Source of the DNA: Hydra vulgaris
Taxonomy: Eukaryota > Cnidaria > Hydrozoa > Anthoathecata > Hydridae
Assembly: GCF_038396675.1 (NCBI RefSeq)
Contig: NC_088924.1
Coordinates: 25,378,501-25,442,500, forward strand
Reading direction: 5' to 3'
DNA length: 64,000 nucleotides
Part shown: positions 1 to 16,488 of the stretch, in pieces
How positions within the stretch are numbered: position 1 is the first letter of the stretch
Layout: each line of letters begins with the position of its first letter
Notes under the pieces: model-generated
Seen by the model: the letters and a program-made list of their open reading frames with translations, nothing else
What the model was told of the DNA's origin: nothing
Databases searched by the model: none
Made by a program: the position numbers and the translations under genes

Positions 1-271
1 TAGTAGCAGTTTCATAAAATAAAAAAAATTGTTAGTATTCCAAAAACCAATGTTTTTTTTTTATTAGCATTTCTATGAACCAATGTTTTAAAAGGGTATG
101 AAAAATAGAAGATTTTTCAGAGCATTTGTAAAAAAAAAAAATTAAATAGTGATTTCTAAATAACTCTCAATGTTTTTTTTTCAGTATGTAAAGATGCAGA
201 AGCATATATAAGTAGAGATGCAGGTATTTGAATTTTTAAATATTTTAACTTATATCAAGTCTTTTGTTTAG

Positions 272-3471
<3,200 letters not shown>

Positions 3472-4841
3472 ATTTACAATTAATGTTCGGGTTTTGATAT
3501 ATTTTTTTTTAACTTATTAGAAATTTTTTAAATAAATTTGTAAATTTTTTTCTCACATTTTTTAACATTTTATAAAAAAAAAATTTTCTGTATTAAAAAA
3601 TTTAAAGTTTTTATAATTTGTAATAAGTACCTAATTTATCAATTATATTTATTTGTATCTATTTGCGTTTTATAAACATCAAATATATGATAGACTACGT
3701 TCACCGATGTAAAAATTCTATATATTCTTACTTTATCTTGTTTTAAAATGCTAAATTAGAAAACATTCTTTTGTTTCCAAAATTTAATTTCTAATATAAA
3801 TACTACTTACTAAATCAAATGTGAAAACATTCGAAGTATATTAATATTAGTCCGTAATTATAACGTAATTTAAAAGTTTAAAATATTTAGTTTTTATGGT
3901 AATGAAAATGCTTTTATAAACATTTAGTTTTTTTCATTATTATCGGATCTATTGTTGCGTTGTTTGAAGTTGAGACCATACTTTGTCCCTGCGTAAAAGT
4001 TAAGACGATACTTAATTCCTGCATAAAAGTTAAATGATCCTATATCTCTCCATAAGATTGTTGAAGTAATTTACGCCAATTTTTTTGATGTCAGCAAACG
4101 CCGCAGAATGCGTGACAAATGAGCTGATAAGCAAATTTACGAGGTATTTATTTCAATCTAAATAAGCACAAACTGATAGGTAACGTCCATCTACGACTGA
4201 AATATAACAATTATAATTGGATAATTATAATTAGATTCATTGATCAGTTAAGACTTAATTAATAAAAGCTCCATTTACCATGTTGACAATTAGAATATCG
4301 CTGTTTCCATATTTAACTCATAACCTTTTAACTGAAATAACAAACTTAATTTTAAGAAAAGTTAATCAAAATCTTGACCAGCGCAGACCCAGATTAAGTT
4401 AAAAGCGACAAAAATTAGTGACCCAGATTAAGTTAAAAGCGACAAAAATTATTTAACTATTAGCATTATGCACATTAAGCTTATACTGTACATCAAAATA
4501 GGGGTTTTTAGGGTCAAGGAATTCAAATTAGTAACTTAAAATTATTTTCACATGCACTAAATACCCATACAACGCGTATGTACGCGTCAAAACGCGTGTT
4601 AGAGGACTAAAATATTTGTAAATACTATTATTAGTAAAAAATTTAGCTTCCTTGACCCAAAATATAATATCGTTTTATTATTACACAAACGGTCGCGCAC
4701 GCGGTAAACGCTTGCGCGTTGCAAAATGCGCGCGTACGCGATATGAATCTTTAACACACAAAAAAATTACACAATTTATTATACAAAAATAAATAAGTCA
4801 GAACATTAAAATCTTTCCACAAGTTAAATAACTAACAATTC
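3472..4841. other. Intergenic stretch with CpG-rich patches
   Basis: No gene seen. AATAAA motifs occur at and just after the dihydropyrimidinase stop codon. Two patches, about 4569-4600 and 4688-4745, are dense in CGCG and ACGCGT words, which stand out in this AT-rich DNA. Confidence 0.6.
4387..4452. repeat. 33-bp tandem duplication
   Basis: A unit starting ACCCAGATTAAGTTAAAAGC is present twice in direct orientation (about 4387-4419 and 4420-4452) with almost no change between copies, suggesting a recent slippage duplication. Confidence 0.85.
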
Positions 4842-6545
4842 AATACTTCTGGAGGCAAAGTTCTTCCTTGATAACTCCTGTGTTTTACAAATGAAATCCT
4901 TGAGACTTGGATCTAATCTAATCAAAAGGTAGTGCATCTGATCTTTCATAGTTTTAAATTCTTGATATTTTTCTTGTGTGATGCAACCTTTTATTTCGGA
5001 TTTGCTTGCTTAGACTTTCCTGAGCTTTCTTAGAGTATTGGGCAATTGACAAATCAAGTTGCTTTGAAATGGAAGAACCATGTATCAGAGTTTTGTGAAC
5101 CCTGGGTGGCCTTATATACCAACCATATTTATTAACTATAACCTTAGCTGTATTAGTACAGTAAACTTCAAATTGATTACTATTGATATGGTACCCAGAG
5201 GATTTTGTAATAAGGACAATGTGCATTCTCTTTATAACTTCTATATCAACCTGCTATTTCAGAAAAAATTGCAGAGTTCTCAATTGCTCTTCTCGAAGTA
5301 TTTCCATCATTGCTATTACAAAAGCCTACTTTGGACAATGAGACTCAAATTTTCTCTGAACTTTTCTCTTTTTCAGTTCTGGCTTAAAACTTCTGGATTT
5401 CCATTTTATAACCTAAATGTAAGATGAATTCAAAAGATCTTATCTAACAGTACAAATTTGAAATGCCTAGTTTAAGAGCTTTCTCATTTACAGGCTTTTT
5501 TTTAACTAAATCTATATCATTCATCTCTTTGGGCTTACAACCACACACATTACAAGACTGAATTGACTTTGTGTCAGTCAATGAATTTATTACTTTCCCA
5601 TTAAACATGGTCAATTATCAATTTTAAAAGTAACCTTAATAGTTAATACTATACCAGCAATATTCAAATCTGTCAAAAAATTTAACTGACTCATTTGAGT
5701 TTGAAGATCAGTTATTTCTTCTTTGCACAACTCTAATGTCTCTTTTTTAAATTGCAGGTGAAGAGGTCTACAAAAGTGTCAGCTAGAATTTTAGAACTTT
5801 TCCGAAAGCCAATGTTTTCAACTTTAAACAGAAGAGGTACAATTGCTATGCTAAATAGGCTATCTTCTTGCTTTGACTCTTCAGTAAAATTAAGGCTATC
5901 AAATTTTTGCTTGTAAATTTTTGACTTGAAGTTCCATCAAACTTAATTTTCACACATAAAACTCTATTCATCTCAACTTTATAACTTTCCCTTAAATCAA
6001 TCATATCTATAATACCAGTAACTGTATTACTTAGCATACTTTGTAATGAGCATTTTGCTGACATTTCAGTAAATTGAACACCTTCAGGATAACAGTTTGG
6101 CCTTTCTTCCCACAAGCTTATTAAGACTAGGATATATTTTTACATTGTGAGAAAAGGATGAATTTCTCAACATTTGATATTGTAAATCACTTAAGTTAGT
6201 TTGCGTTTTCATTGTTGTTTGAGTCAAGGAATCAATACTTCTTCTCATCTGAGCTACATCAACATATTTAGAAGTTCTTTTCAAAGTATAAGCTGAATCT
6301 TTTTCTTTTGCTGGTTTAGCATTTTTTGATGCAGCAATAAATAGAGCTACATAGTGTTCATTAGCTAAATCTGCAACCTTTGCTCTTTTACTTGTTTCAC
6401 AAAGCTCTCCCCATTCCTTGATTGGTCTTCCTGGTCTAGGATTAAAAGACACACTATAATTGATGAGATTTTTCCCGAACCAATAATTTTCGTACTTTAA
6501 AAACTTTTCATAGTTTCTACAATATTTTTTAAGCTTATTTTTCAC
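4842..6545 (-). pseudogene. RAG1/Transib-like DDE transposase relic
   Basis: A chain of minus-strand frames forms one decayed transposase. From the N terminus: GRP.KEWGELCETSKRAK (6440-6370), then after a frameshift near 6112 NCYPEGVQFTEMSAKCSLQ, then KIKFDGTSSQ, proposed to hold the first catalytic Asp (frameshift right after, near 5925). Next comes MFNGKVINSLTDTKS followed by CNVCGCKPKEMND, a zinc-knuckle-like segment near 5600-5520. The last part is VHKTLIHGSS followed by YSKKAQES (5100-5020) and a C-terminal YLLIRLDPSLKDF segment. The HKxLxH plus SEE.xE.xNK arrangement resembles the RAG1/Transib catalytic-Glu region, where this copy reads SKKAQE, so acidic residues are partly lost. At least three frameshifts make it a pseudogene. 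Superfamily assignment is from remembered motifs and is moderate. No terminal repeats were found. Confidence 0.55.
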
Positions 6546-8234
6546 TTTCGAAATAAAAATCTGTATTGTTCTATTTAGTTCACCAATCTTTAGAAATTAT
6601 TTCTGAATTTTTGATAAATTCGATAAGTATTTTAGGAAGTGCTTCGTTATTCACTTCAGATTTGCGAATTTTTAAAAATAGATCCAACCTTTTCATTTCA
6701 CTTTTAAAGCTTAATTTCTTTATTACCAAATATTATTATGATAAGACTTTTTAATTTTCAAAAAAAAATTAAATTGCATATTATTGCACAAACGTCCGAA
6801 AAGTGTTTTTAAATCAAAAGGGAGGGGCGGGTGTTTCATTTGACAAAACTATGCATGAATCTATTAAAGATATCTCCTTAAGGAGCAGGAGGTTGCATCA
6901 AATATTGTATTGAAATACTGGTTTACTTTGCTATTGTTTAGTGGTTTTGTTTCACTAAAATTGAACATGGAACAACGTGGAACTTTTTTTTGGCCTGCAC
7001 TTATGTTCAAACTTGTGTATAAAAATTTTAATTTTAAAAAGAATAATTAAAAAGAACTTGTTTTTTAAATTTAAACAAACAAAAATAAATAAACTTATAA
7101 TATCTAGACACTCACTTACTTTAACAAAAATAGTAATAAAGTTTTGTATGGTGGTGGAAAATAAGGTTGCTTACAAATTAACCATACCTTAAATTTTCAT
7201 AATTTTATGGTGATAAATTTAACTTTTTACACATATATCCCTTTAAAATTACACATTAATAATATCTATGAAATTATTTCAAGTTGATTTTAGATCAAAA
7301 AAAATAGTTTACTTTAACATTTTAAGTCTAAAACCGATAAAACTTTCACTTTTTTTCCGGACTTTTTGCCATTTTTAGGTTTTTCTGGGTCACTGTGCAG
7401 CGGTCAAAATCAAATGAGTCATTCAATAACATGTTTTAAGTTCATCAATAACAAATTTCCCTTTATGCCAATTTTTTAAAAAACAAAAAAAAATTATGTG
7501 ACTGGCAAAAATTTATCAAGAAAATTATTTTTTTTTAATAAAATTGTATACCATTATTTAGAAAAAAATGTTCTGCAACATGATCAAAAGATTCTCTGCA
7601 ACATGATCGAAAGGTTCTCTGCAACATGATCGAAAAAGTTTAATAATTAAAAAAAATAAATAAACATTGTCATGACTGTTTAATTATATCCACTATTTCA
7701 TACTAACAATTGAACTTTGCAGCATCAGCATTAAAATCTAAATAATTATACAAACAAGGATTTTATTGTCAGAATCTGTTTCGTTAGCAAATAAAAAATG
7801 TAAAAATTTTGTACGAAAATTAAAGATGCATGTTCGATTTCGGAAAATAGCAAGCCTAGTTCTAAAAAAAAAACTTTTTTTAGTTTCTAAATTACTTAGT
7901 TATTTTTGTTTGTGAAGTTTTAAGTTTTGTTAATACTTTTTTTTTTTCTGTATTTAAAATTTCAATAAATTATAACGGTAATAAAAATAATGTTCTATAA
8001 ACTATGCAACTTAAAGTACGGCTTAAATTAAGGGGCTCCGCGATAAGACGACATTTTTTTTGTTTGCCCTACCATAATATTTTTAATTTATGGCTGTGGC
8101 AAATAATAATATTTATTTATATATTTTGTTATTAAAAGTAAAAAATTTATAACTATTCATAAATTGAAATAAAAACTAATGAATTTAAGTATTGATGAAC
8201 ATTGTCTTTTTTTTTCTTGTCCAAAACAGAAACT
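6546..8234. other. Non-coding stretch
   Basis: AT-rich, with no convincing gene or mobile-element domain. The only local structure seen is the short tandem repeat at 7575-7637. Confidence 0.5.
7575..7637. repeat. Three-copy short tandem repeat
   Basis: The unit TCTGCAACATGATCGAAAGG or a close variant occurs three times in a row with a period of about 23-24 bases. Confidence 0.8.
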
Positions 8235-9200
8235 ATAAAAATTTTAGACTTTAGACTTCTCTCTTTAATGTATCGAGTTGGACCAGATGGAGTTCATCTT
8301 TTTGTGTTTAAAAAAGTGTGTTTTTTCTAATCCTATAACTTTGTTACTTAAAATATCATTACATGAAGGTGTAGTACCTAATTCATGGAGGGCAGCTAAC
8401 CTTTAAGCCGTTGCTAAAAAACTGTAATAGAAATAAAGTTTCAAATTATTGGATTAAGTCTTTTTTAACGGATAGAAAGCAAAGGGTGGTTCAAGGAAAA
8501 GAGGTATCATCATGAGTAAAGTAAGTTAGTAGTGTGTTACCAGTGCTTGATCCAATTTTATTTTTATTAGACATTAATGGTCTTCCTAGTCATCTTGTAA
8601 ATCAAATAATATTATTTGCAGATGATAGTAAAGTGATATCTGAAGTTAAGAATGAAACTGGTGCAACTGTTTTGCAAAATGATATTGATATATTAGAAGA
8701 ATGAGCATAAAAGTAAAAATCATAAATATTTTATGACTAAAAATAATGTAAAGCAAGAATTAAGTACTACCAAATTAGAAAAAAGTCTTGACGTATTAAT
8801 TTTAAATGATTTAAAGTGGGAACCACAAATCAAAATGATTTGTGATTCCCATTTTAAATTATTTGAAAAAAACATTTATTGCATTCTACTAATTTGGTAT
8901 AATATCTAAATCATTTATGTATGAAGATACTGAATTAACCGGTATATAGTGCTCTATCTTGAAAATAATATAAATACCACCAAAGCACTCTTGCTCGTTA
9001 AATGTTTAAGGTCCATCTTCAAAAATTTGAGGTAACAAATATCATTTATACGCTGACAAGAAATATTTAAATCGTAATCGTGAGGGAATGTTTACAATTC
9101 GTTCGGTTAAATTCTAAAATAGATTGCCATTTGAAACATTAGAAGTTAGAAATATAAACTGATTCGAAGCTTGATTTAATTGAATACATTTGATATTCTC
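8235..9200 (+). pseudogene. LINE reverse transcriptase fragment (CR1/Jockey-like)
   Basis: Conceptual translation across frames gives the usual order of a non-LTR reverse transcriptase: GPDGVHLFVF near 8292, SLHEGVVPNSWRAANL (about 8350-8403), FLTDRKQRVVQ (about 8463), a degraded VLDPILFLLDINGLP (8548-8587), and the catalytic-box relic FADDSK (8617-8634). The C-terminal tail RNREGMFTIRSVKF.NRLPFETLEV lies near 9075-9150. Stops and frameshifts break every segment and there is an internal deletion before FLTDR. The endonuclease domain is missing. Clade placement is approximate. Confidence 0.75.
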
Positions 9201-9557
9201 GTTTTGTTTAATATAGATTAAATCTCAATATAGCGATCTCAACAGCATTGTATTATTATATTATTATTAGCATGAATAAAACTCTTTTTAATTACGCTGT
9301 TAGTGTAAACACCATGTTTTGTTAAATCCATTTAAAACTTTGTTAAGTACATTTAAAATACTTGAAAAACTAAAATACTAAAAGAAAACAAAAATGTTTC
9401 ATATTATAATTTTAAATAAAATAACATTCAAAAACACTCGTCAATTTGTAAACTGCATTTGTTTAAAGCTGTTTCAGAAGAGCAGTCCTTCAAATACGCT
9501 TTCACTAACTATTTTTAGAAATTTAAAATAAATTGATAAGTCAACAATTTTATTTGA

Positions 9558-10173
9558 TGATGTAAGAATGTGCTCTGCGATGGAGATCTTAAGAAAATTA
9601 TATTTATATTTATGTTTTTTTTTTTTTTTTTTTTTTTTTTATATTTAACAATATTCTCTGGTAAAAGTGTCGTTGGTACATAATATATAAAGAACACGGA
9701 AACTCGAAGAGGATCATAAGATCCCGTCACCGAGAACCGTTTAACAATACAAAAATTATAAACCAATTATTTCAAAAAAATATAGAATAAAAAGTAAATA
9801 CCGTTTAATACCTTCATACAAATAAAATAACCTCAATTATAAAACACCGTTTAACTAAACAATAAAAAATAAAATCAAATATTTGAAATTAGTAAATACC
9901 GTTTTTATGAAAACCGTCATACAAATAAAATACCGATTAAAAAAACAATAAAAAATAAAAACAAATATTTTAAATTACATTTAGAAGCACTTATAAAAGA
10001 GAAACGAGATCAGAAGAACTCGAAAATATTTTCTATTGAGAAAATAACTTTTTTCAGTTTGTTTTTGAAAGAAGAAAAATTCCAACTTTGGGAAAAATCA
10101 AAATTTTTTAAAATGTAATTTTGTAGAAGATTATTATATAGAAGTAAACGATAATAAAGGTTGTTTTACTTCA
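9558..10173 (+). mobile_element. Putative 5' LTR of the Gypsy relic
   Basis: Boundaries are inferred. The right border is a CA at 10172-10173, a few bases before a primer-binding-site-like motif, with AATAAA about 20 bases upstream, as in an LTR R region. The left border is placed at TGTAAGAATG (9558). No second LTR copy was seen, so identity is unproven. It contains a T run (about 9617-9640) and an internal degenerate duplication. Confidence 0.35.
9796..9980. repeat. Degenerate tandem duplication (~90-bp unit)
   Basis: Two adjacent segments (about 9796-9893 and 9894-9980) share TAAATACCGTTT, TCATACAAATAAAATA and AACAATAAAAAATAAAA in the same order. Confidence 0.65.
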
Positions 10174-10176
10174 TCA

Positions 10177-10194
10177 AATTGGCGACGAAGATGG
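10177..10194 (+). other. Putative primer binding site
   Basis: AATTGGCGACGAAGATGG resembles the TGGCGACGAGGATGG-type primer binding sites placed just inside the 5' LTR of many animal Gypsy elements (Mag-like). It lies 3 bases after the proposed LTR end and upstream of Gypsy pol sequence. Confidence 0.45.
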
Positions 10195-11262
10195 GAAGAT
10201 TGTACAAAACATGCCAAATAAACAAGACTTTAAACTCATATCTTATAACTCAAGCGCTGTCACCTGTACAACAACGCTACTTTACGCTGGAAAGAGAATG
10301 TTTAGCTATAGTGTACGCCTGCGAACACAACAGGACATACCTGTTTGAACACCCTTTTAAAATGTACAGCGATCACGAAGCTATTGTAAAGGTTTTAAAC
10401 AACCTAAATGCTACAGTACCACTTCGCATTGAGCATATGACTTTACGATTACAGGGATATTCTTTTGATTTACACTAAGTCCAAGGAAAACATAATATAT
10501 CTGATTATCCAAGTCGACACCCGGTAGACCCTTGTGACAACGAAAAGCTAAAACATTATCCAAAAAGCAAATCGAATTGTAATTCCACGATTACTAGAGA
10601 TAACGGTTTTACAAATGGCGCATAATAGTCACATGGGACTCGAGAAAACCAAAGCACTACTTAGACAGAAAGTTTACTTTCCAGGCCTTGACACTAAAGT
10701 ACAACAATATATAAAACAATGTGCAACTTGTCAAGCACTTGGTAAACCAAATCCACCAGCCGAACTATTAATCACACCAACACTATCGGAAATTTGGGAC
10801 ACACTTAACAAAGATTACCTTGGTCCTTTACCTAACGGATTTTATTTGGTAGTTTTCATAGACCAAATATCAAAATTTCCGATTGTCGATATTATGAATA
10901 ATACATCGGCTGACCTTCTTATGGATTTTCTACAGAAAACGATCGCAGTTTATGGAATACCGAAAAAAATTATCTGCGATAATGGACCACCTTTTACTTC
11001 ATTCAAAATAAAGATGTTTTTTAACAAACTGAATATTGAACATAAACGAATCACACCGCATTGGCCGCAAGCTAACTCACAAGCCGAATCATTCATGAAA
11101 CCACTGATGAAAAAAATACGAGCAACACAAATTAAACGAAGAGACTGGGAAAAGCAGTTATACCACTTCCTGTTCTCCTATTTTCAACTTTCTGTTCTCC
11201 TATCACCACTCCCCATTGCACAACTCGGATACCCCCATCTACACTCATGTTCAATCGTATGA
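10195..11262 (+). pseudogene. Ty3/Gypsy pol relic: RNase H and integrase
   Basis: Only the end of pol is left. RNase H (10250-10475): LSPVQQRYFTLERECLAIVY, YLFEHPFKMYSDHEA, then VQGKHNISDYPSRHP after an in-frame TAA at 10476. A frameshift separates this from the integrase (10615-11230). The integrase has a zinc-binding part (H.SHMG, CATCQAL) and a DDE core with Asp in KDYLGPLP, Asp in CDNGPPFTS and Glu in ANSQAESF. The core ends abnormally near 11175: an 11-bp motif TGTTCTCCTAT occurs twice, 21 bases apart, shifting the frame, and the expected continuation reappears in another frame. Gag, protease and reverse transcriptase are absent; the leader joins almost directly to RNase H, implying a large internal deletion. 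Confidence 0.85.
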
Positions 11263-12309
11263 TTTCGCTATAATTCTTGACTTATGGCTTGTAATTGTCC
11301 AAAACAAGATATCCATGGGTGTTTTTTGTCTCCACATCATCAATAATTTGTTTTTCATTAACTAGTTGGCTTCTTTTTTTAACTTCAACTAGAAATTAAA
11401 AATGAAAGTTTATAGTTAAATAGTAATATTTTATATAAAAATAATATGCATATATATATTTAATAATATACAAAAAGTCAAACCATTTTTTGCATCCTTC
11501 GAACACTACTGAATAACACTATAACTAGATAATAAAAATAATATGTCAATAACTATTCGACAAATGAAAAATACCTTTTAACTTTTCTCGATCTATTTTG
11601 TTAAATGCGACTGCTGATTAATAACTTTTTTCTACAAAAGTTTAAAATCAATCGGATTTTTTGGTTTTAAATTCTGCATAACTAAAGATAAATGATAAAG
11701 TAAAAAAATCTAGAAAATCAACATCAAAACAATCAAAACTCATTTAAAATCAACCTTTTATCATATAGACTCGTAAAAATTTACTTGTATAGTTCTGAGC
11801 TACATCATTTATATTTGAACATGTTACTTCCATTTCAGAGATAACATAGAACTCTGTTATTCAATGGTTATACATAATATAACTGCTAATTATAATAGTG
11901 ATTTGACAATAAAATATGTAAACTACTGGTGTTAATTAAAAATTATTAAATAAATTATGAAGCTCAGGGACCAAAAGATTGACTTTGTTTCTATTTTATT
12001 GATGTCGGTAATAGAGCATTGATATCAATAAAATAAAAATCAGGAAAATACTGAAATATTGTCATACATGTAAATATCAAAATATTAATGTAATATGTAG
12101 TATTTTATTAATGTAATATATTAATATTAAATTGCTCACTCTAAGACCTTTTTTAATAAATGGTCTTAGAGTGAGCAATTTAGATCTAACACCAAAACTT
12201 GATCTGAAAACACAAAGACTTGATAAAGACAAAATTTTTACACATATAATATCTATTTATTCTATTTATGCAATATAATGCAAATTAGGAAAAAAAAAAC
12301 AGATACTTA
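11263..12309. other. Non-coding stretch
   Basis: No gene recognised. It contains one perfect long hairpin (12129-12182), listed separately. Confidence 0.5.
12129..12182. repeat. Perfect inverted repeat, ~19-bp arms
   Basis: AAATTGCTCACTCTAAGACC is followed after a short A/T loop by its exact reverse complement. Confidence 0.85.
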
Positions 12310-12501
12310 TAAAGCTGGGTGTTGGAGCTCTCAACTTTTTGGCAACATCAAACGGATTTCTACGGATCTCCAAAATGTTTCGACTATTTGTACTCCATTA
12401 TGAACTACACGTTGATGTTATAATTTGTAGTCGTTATTAAAAACACTGCCACAATCAATGCATTCCAGCTTTATTCTTTTGCTTTTTGACGTTTTTGGCA
12501 T
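12310..12501 (-). pseudogene. C2H2 zinc-finger-like fragment
   Basis: Reading from an ATG at 12501, the minus strand encodes MPKTSKSKRIKLECIDCG, then a region with Cys-x2-Cys and HQRVVH spacing similar to a C2H2 finger, interrupted by a stop after NNDYKL. A second stop follows downstream. It may derive from a mobile element or from a retrocopy; the parent gene is not recognised. Confidence 0.35.
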
Positions 12502-12950
12502 TATCTAAAACTTTTATTAAGTAAACGCCAGTGATATAAACACAAATAATAACACTATTAAACGTAAGCAATTAATGAAAAAAGTAATTTAAAATAAGAA
12601 GCTCCTTTCACTAGCTCCTTTGATTTATAATCGTGTATATAATTAACTTTGACGCTAGGAAGCGGGAAACGTGTTAATTTAGCAAAGTATAACCGACCGC
12701 GTTCAACCGAGTCCAAGTTTAGTCGGCAGTAAAATATTCCGAAAAAATAGGTATCGCCACTTTAAAAGGTAATTATATCGCGACAATCGTATATAAGCAG
12801 ATTTTAAAAATACTCAAAAAACTTGTTGTTTTTAAGTTCTATAAAAATAATGTTGAAAAATTATCCATGAAATTTACCGACTATAACTTTTATTCAAAAA
12901 AATACCGACTTTAAGTTTGATTTTACAATTGCCAGGGGTGTAACACCCCC

Positions 12951-12984
<34 letters not shown>

Positions 12985-13518
12985 CGTAAAATCGCCACTG
13001 ATTTTAAAATATGTTCATAAGTTATTTACTGTCTATTTAAAATAATATACTTTTATTTTTTTCCATTTCAATTTAATTTTCTATTTTTTTTTTTAAATCT
13101 TGTCATTTTTTACATATTCTGCATTCCGCATAAAGTTATGCTAAAATAATGTAAAGCGGCAACTAATTTAAGAGGTTTCATTTTCAGAAAAAAATTCTTT
13201 AGCGAAATCGTAAGTAGAGCATATGACTGCATGTCACCTGCTACTGGTATAAATTAACTCAGTAGTATCTGCCCTATTCCAAGCTGCCTTGTAGGGTGTG
13301 CTTTTTAAAGCAAAGGCTAGGAAAAACAAACTCCTACTTAAAAATTGCCTGCCTTGGGACTCTTGGTTAAATAATAGCTAGAGACGGCGTCTTGATGAAA
13401 ATACCCCTTTTTTTACGCAGATGTCAATAAATCCAGATACTGTCTTGTAGAAGGCTTTCTAGACAAAGAGGTATGCAAAACAACTCTTTTAACCAGTAAT
13501 GCCTTTTTTTTTTTCGCC
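12502..13518. other. Non-coding stretch with (CA)n
   Basis: Apart from a CA dinucleotide array at 12951-12982 preceded by a C run, nothing recognisable was seen. Confidence 0.5.
12951..12982. repeat. (CA)n microsatellite
   Basis: Pure CA repeat of about 30 bases bordered by short C runs. Confidence 0.9.
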
Positions 13519-13940
13519 AAATAAATTTAATCAAGTCGTAAATCATAATATAAATACAAATAGCAGGGGCAAAAAGAAGATATAATTTGTCTTATCACCA
13601 ACTTCTTCTTCATCTATTAAGCTAGCGCAGATGAAAACCTGTATAGCATTGTTTCCCGGCTAAGATGATGAATGTTAAATTTTCTTGATTCTAATCATCC
13701 ATTTTTGTTTGTGTCTTCTTGATAGTAGTTATGCAACTTTTTCTATTATATCCTCATAAAGGTAAAGCTCTAAAGCTCAGTTTAATAGTTTGAAGGCTGG
13801 CTGAGAGTAATGCTTCCCAAACTCTCATAAAGGTTGAATCCACCGTGAAATATTGGAGTATTAACAGTGGTATATTGCACATAGATAGTGTCATTGTTAA
13901 TGCTTTTGGTGTGCTTTATCAAGGTCATATAAAGAGTTCT
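13519..13940. repeat. Dispersed repeat family A, copy 1
   Basis: A 422-bp segment starting AAATAAATTTAATCAAGTCG and ending AAGAGTTCT is found again at 31946-32367 in the same orientation and at the same length, with only scattered substitutions. It includes TTTCCCGGCTAAGATGATGA and a TTGAATCCACCGTG block. Class unknown; no TIR or RT coding was seen. A short minus-strand frame in both copies (13782-14027 here) shows no known domain. Confidence 0.85.
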
Positions 13941-14552
<612 letters not shown>

Positions 14553-14610
14553 AATTATGTTAGTGTATTTTACAAATAAAGTGCTCAATGTTCTTAAAGA
14601 ACAGAGCAAT

Positions 14611-15075
<465 letters not shown>

Positions 15076-15256
15076 GAAGTGGGGGCATAACTGCCCCCGT
15101 AGCGTTTAGATTAAAGTTATATGAAAATAAAAACGAAAGTTTTTTTTTAAAAGGAATTTTTAAGAATAATACAATATATCAGATGAAAACGCAGACCCAG
15201 ATGTAAATTTTTTTAGCGATATGTACACGGACAGTTTATATCATTACCCCCCCCCC

Positions 15257-15430
15257 CAGTTAACCAGCCCAACTGGGTCCCAGCAGGGATTGACTGGGAT
15301 TGAGCTGGTATTACTAGGATTGGGTTCGGGCTGGGATTTGTTCTGGTGCCAGATGGGTCCCATATGGTGTGAAAATAATGCCGCAAATAAAATCTGGGTT
15401 TTTACTGGGATCGGCATGGGCTTCCGTAAA
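15257..15430. repeat. CTGGGTCCCA-type imperfect repeat array
   Basis: G-rich stretch with repeated variants of CTGGGTCCCA, ACTGGGAT and GGGCTGGGAT, headed by CAGTTAACCAGCCC. A related array occurs in reverse orientation at 39052-39205, indicating a dispersed repeat family. Confidence 0.6.
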
Positions 15431-15582
15431 TGGTTTGTAGCTGCTTTGAATTGATGGAAGCGTGTATTTAGGAGCCGTTAAATACAGGAATGGCTCCCTA
15501 TTTTGATTGGATGAAAAAATTTTGTTTCACAAAGTCCGAAAAACATTTTTTCTCGTTTGCCGGATATCGTGACTTGTATATT

Positions 15583-16065
15583 AGGGTGGGTCGTACTTTT
15601 AAAATTTTGGATATGGGAGCGCGCGCAACATTTTTGTTATGTATTAGAAGAGACGTGAATAATTTTTTTTTTCTTAAAAAGTTCATCTAGTGTGGGTGCA
15701 GGGCGTTTGAAAAATGTCAGTTTTACGAAAATCTTATTATACTGGCATTTTTCGGCCTTTTTTATATTAGCCAAAGGAAAGGCAATTATTAAAAAACAAT
15801 AAGACATAATATAGACATAAAAAATTATATATATATATTCGGTGCTACTTTTCTTAATGCTATACAAACACGATAGACGTAAGAAAAGTTGGCTACCATT
15901 ATGGATTTTACAAAAAATATCTACTTATAAATTTTAGAAATGGGAGCGCGCGTAAAATTTTTTTTATGTGTTAGGATATTAGAAAAGACGTGAATAATTT
16001 TTTTTTTCCTAAAAAGTTCATTTATTGTAGGCGCAGGGCGTTTAAAAAACGACAGTTTTACGAAA
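15583..16065. repeat. Left long terminal inverted repeat
   Basis: About 480 bp matching the right end (19100-19597) in reverse. It is modular: GGGAGCGCGCG, then GACGTGAATAATTTTTTTTT, AAAAAGTTCAT and GCGCAGGGCGTTT, occurs twice inside (about 15617-15720 and 15942-16050), so each TIR contains a diverged internal duplication. CG-rich words stand out. Confidence 0.8.
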
Positions 16066-16488
16066 AACTTTAAAAAAAATTAGTATACAAAACTTGTTGT
16101 TGTTATTTTCAATGTGCGTAATGCTACTAGTATAAAATGAGGTGAATCATGAAACATAGTCATCAAACTTTGTGGGCTTTGGACTTATATCCTCCCTTCC
16201 ATTATTATTAAAAACCATTAAAATTATTTAAATACAGGAAATGGTGTAGGATTTTTTATTTTTATAAAGTTCCAATAGCTTATTTGTAGAATAACTACTA
16301 AGATAATAGTTTCCTGACGATTTGCGGTTTAAACGAGTTTTATTTATTTATGATCATTTTGGCATCCTAAATATTGTAATAAAAATGTAATTAACAAATT
16401 TATAACATATTTATAAAGGTCGTTTTTTTACCTACTACAAAAAGTACCAATATTTCTTAACAAACATAACATCAATTTCATTGCTATA

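Noticed and set aside
185-222. Possible upstream exon of the dihydropyrimidinase gene between AG and GT
   Set aside because: It does not join in frame to the exon at 272 (a stop appears in the required phase) and does not resemble the family.
5080-5427. Plus-strand 115-residue frame
   Set aside because: Opposite strand of the transposase relic; no recognisable domain.
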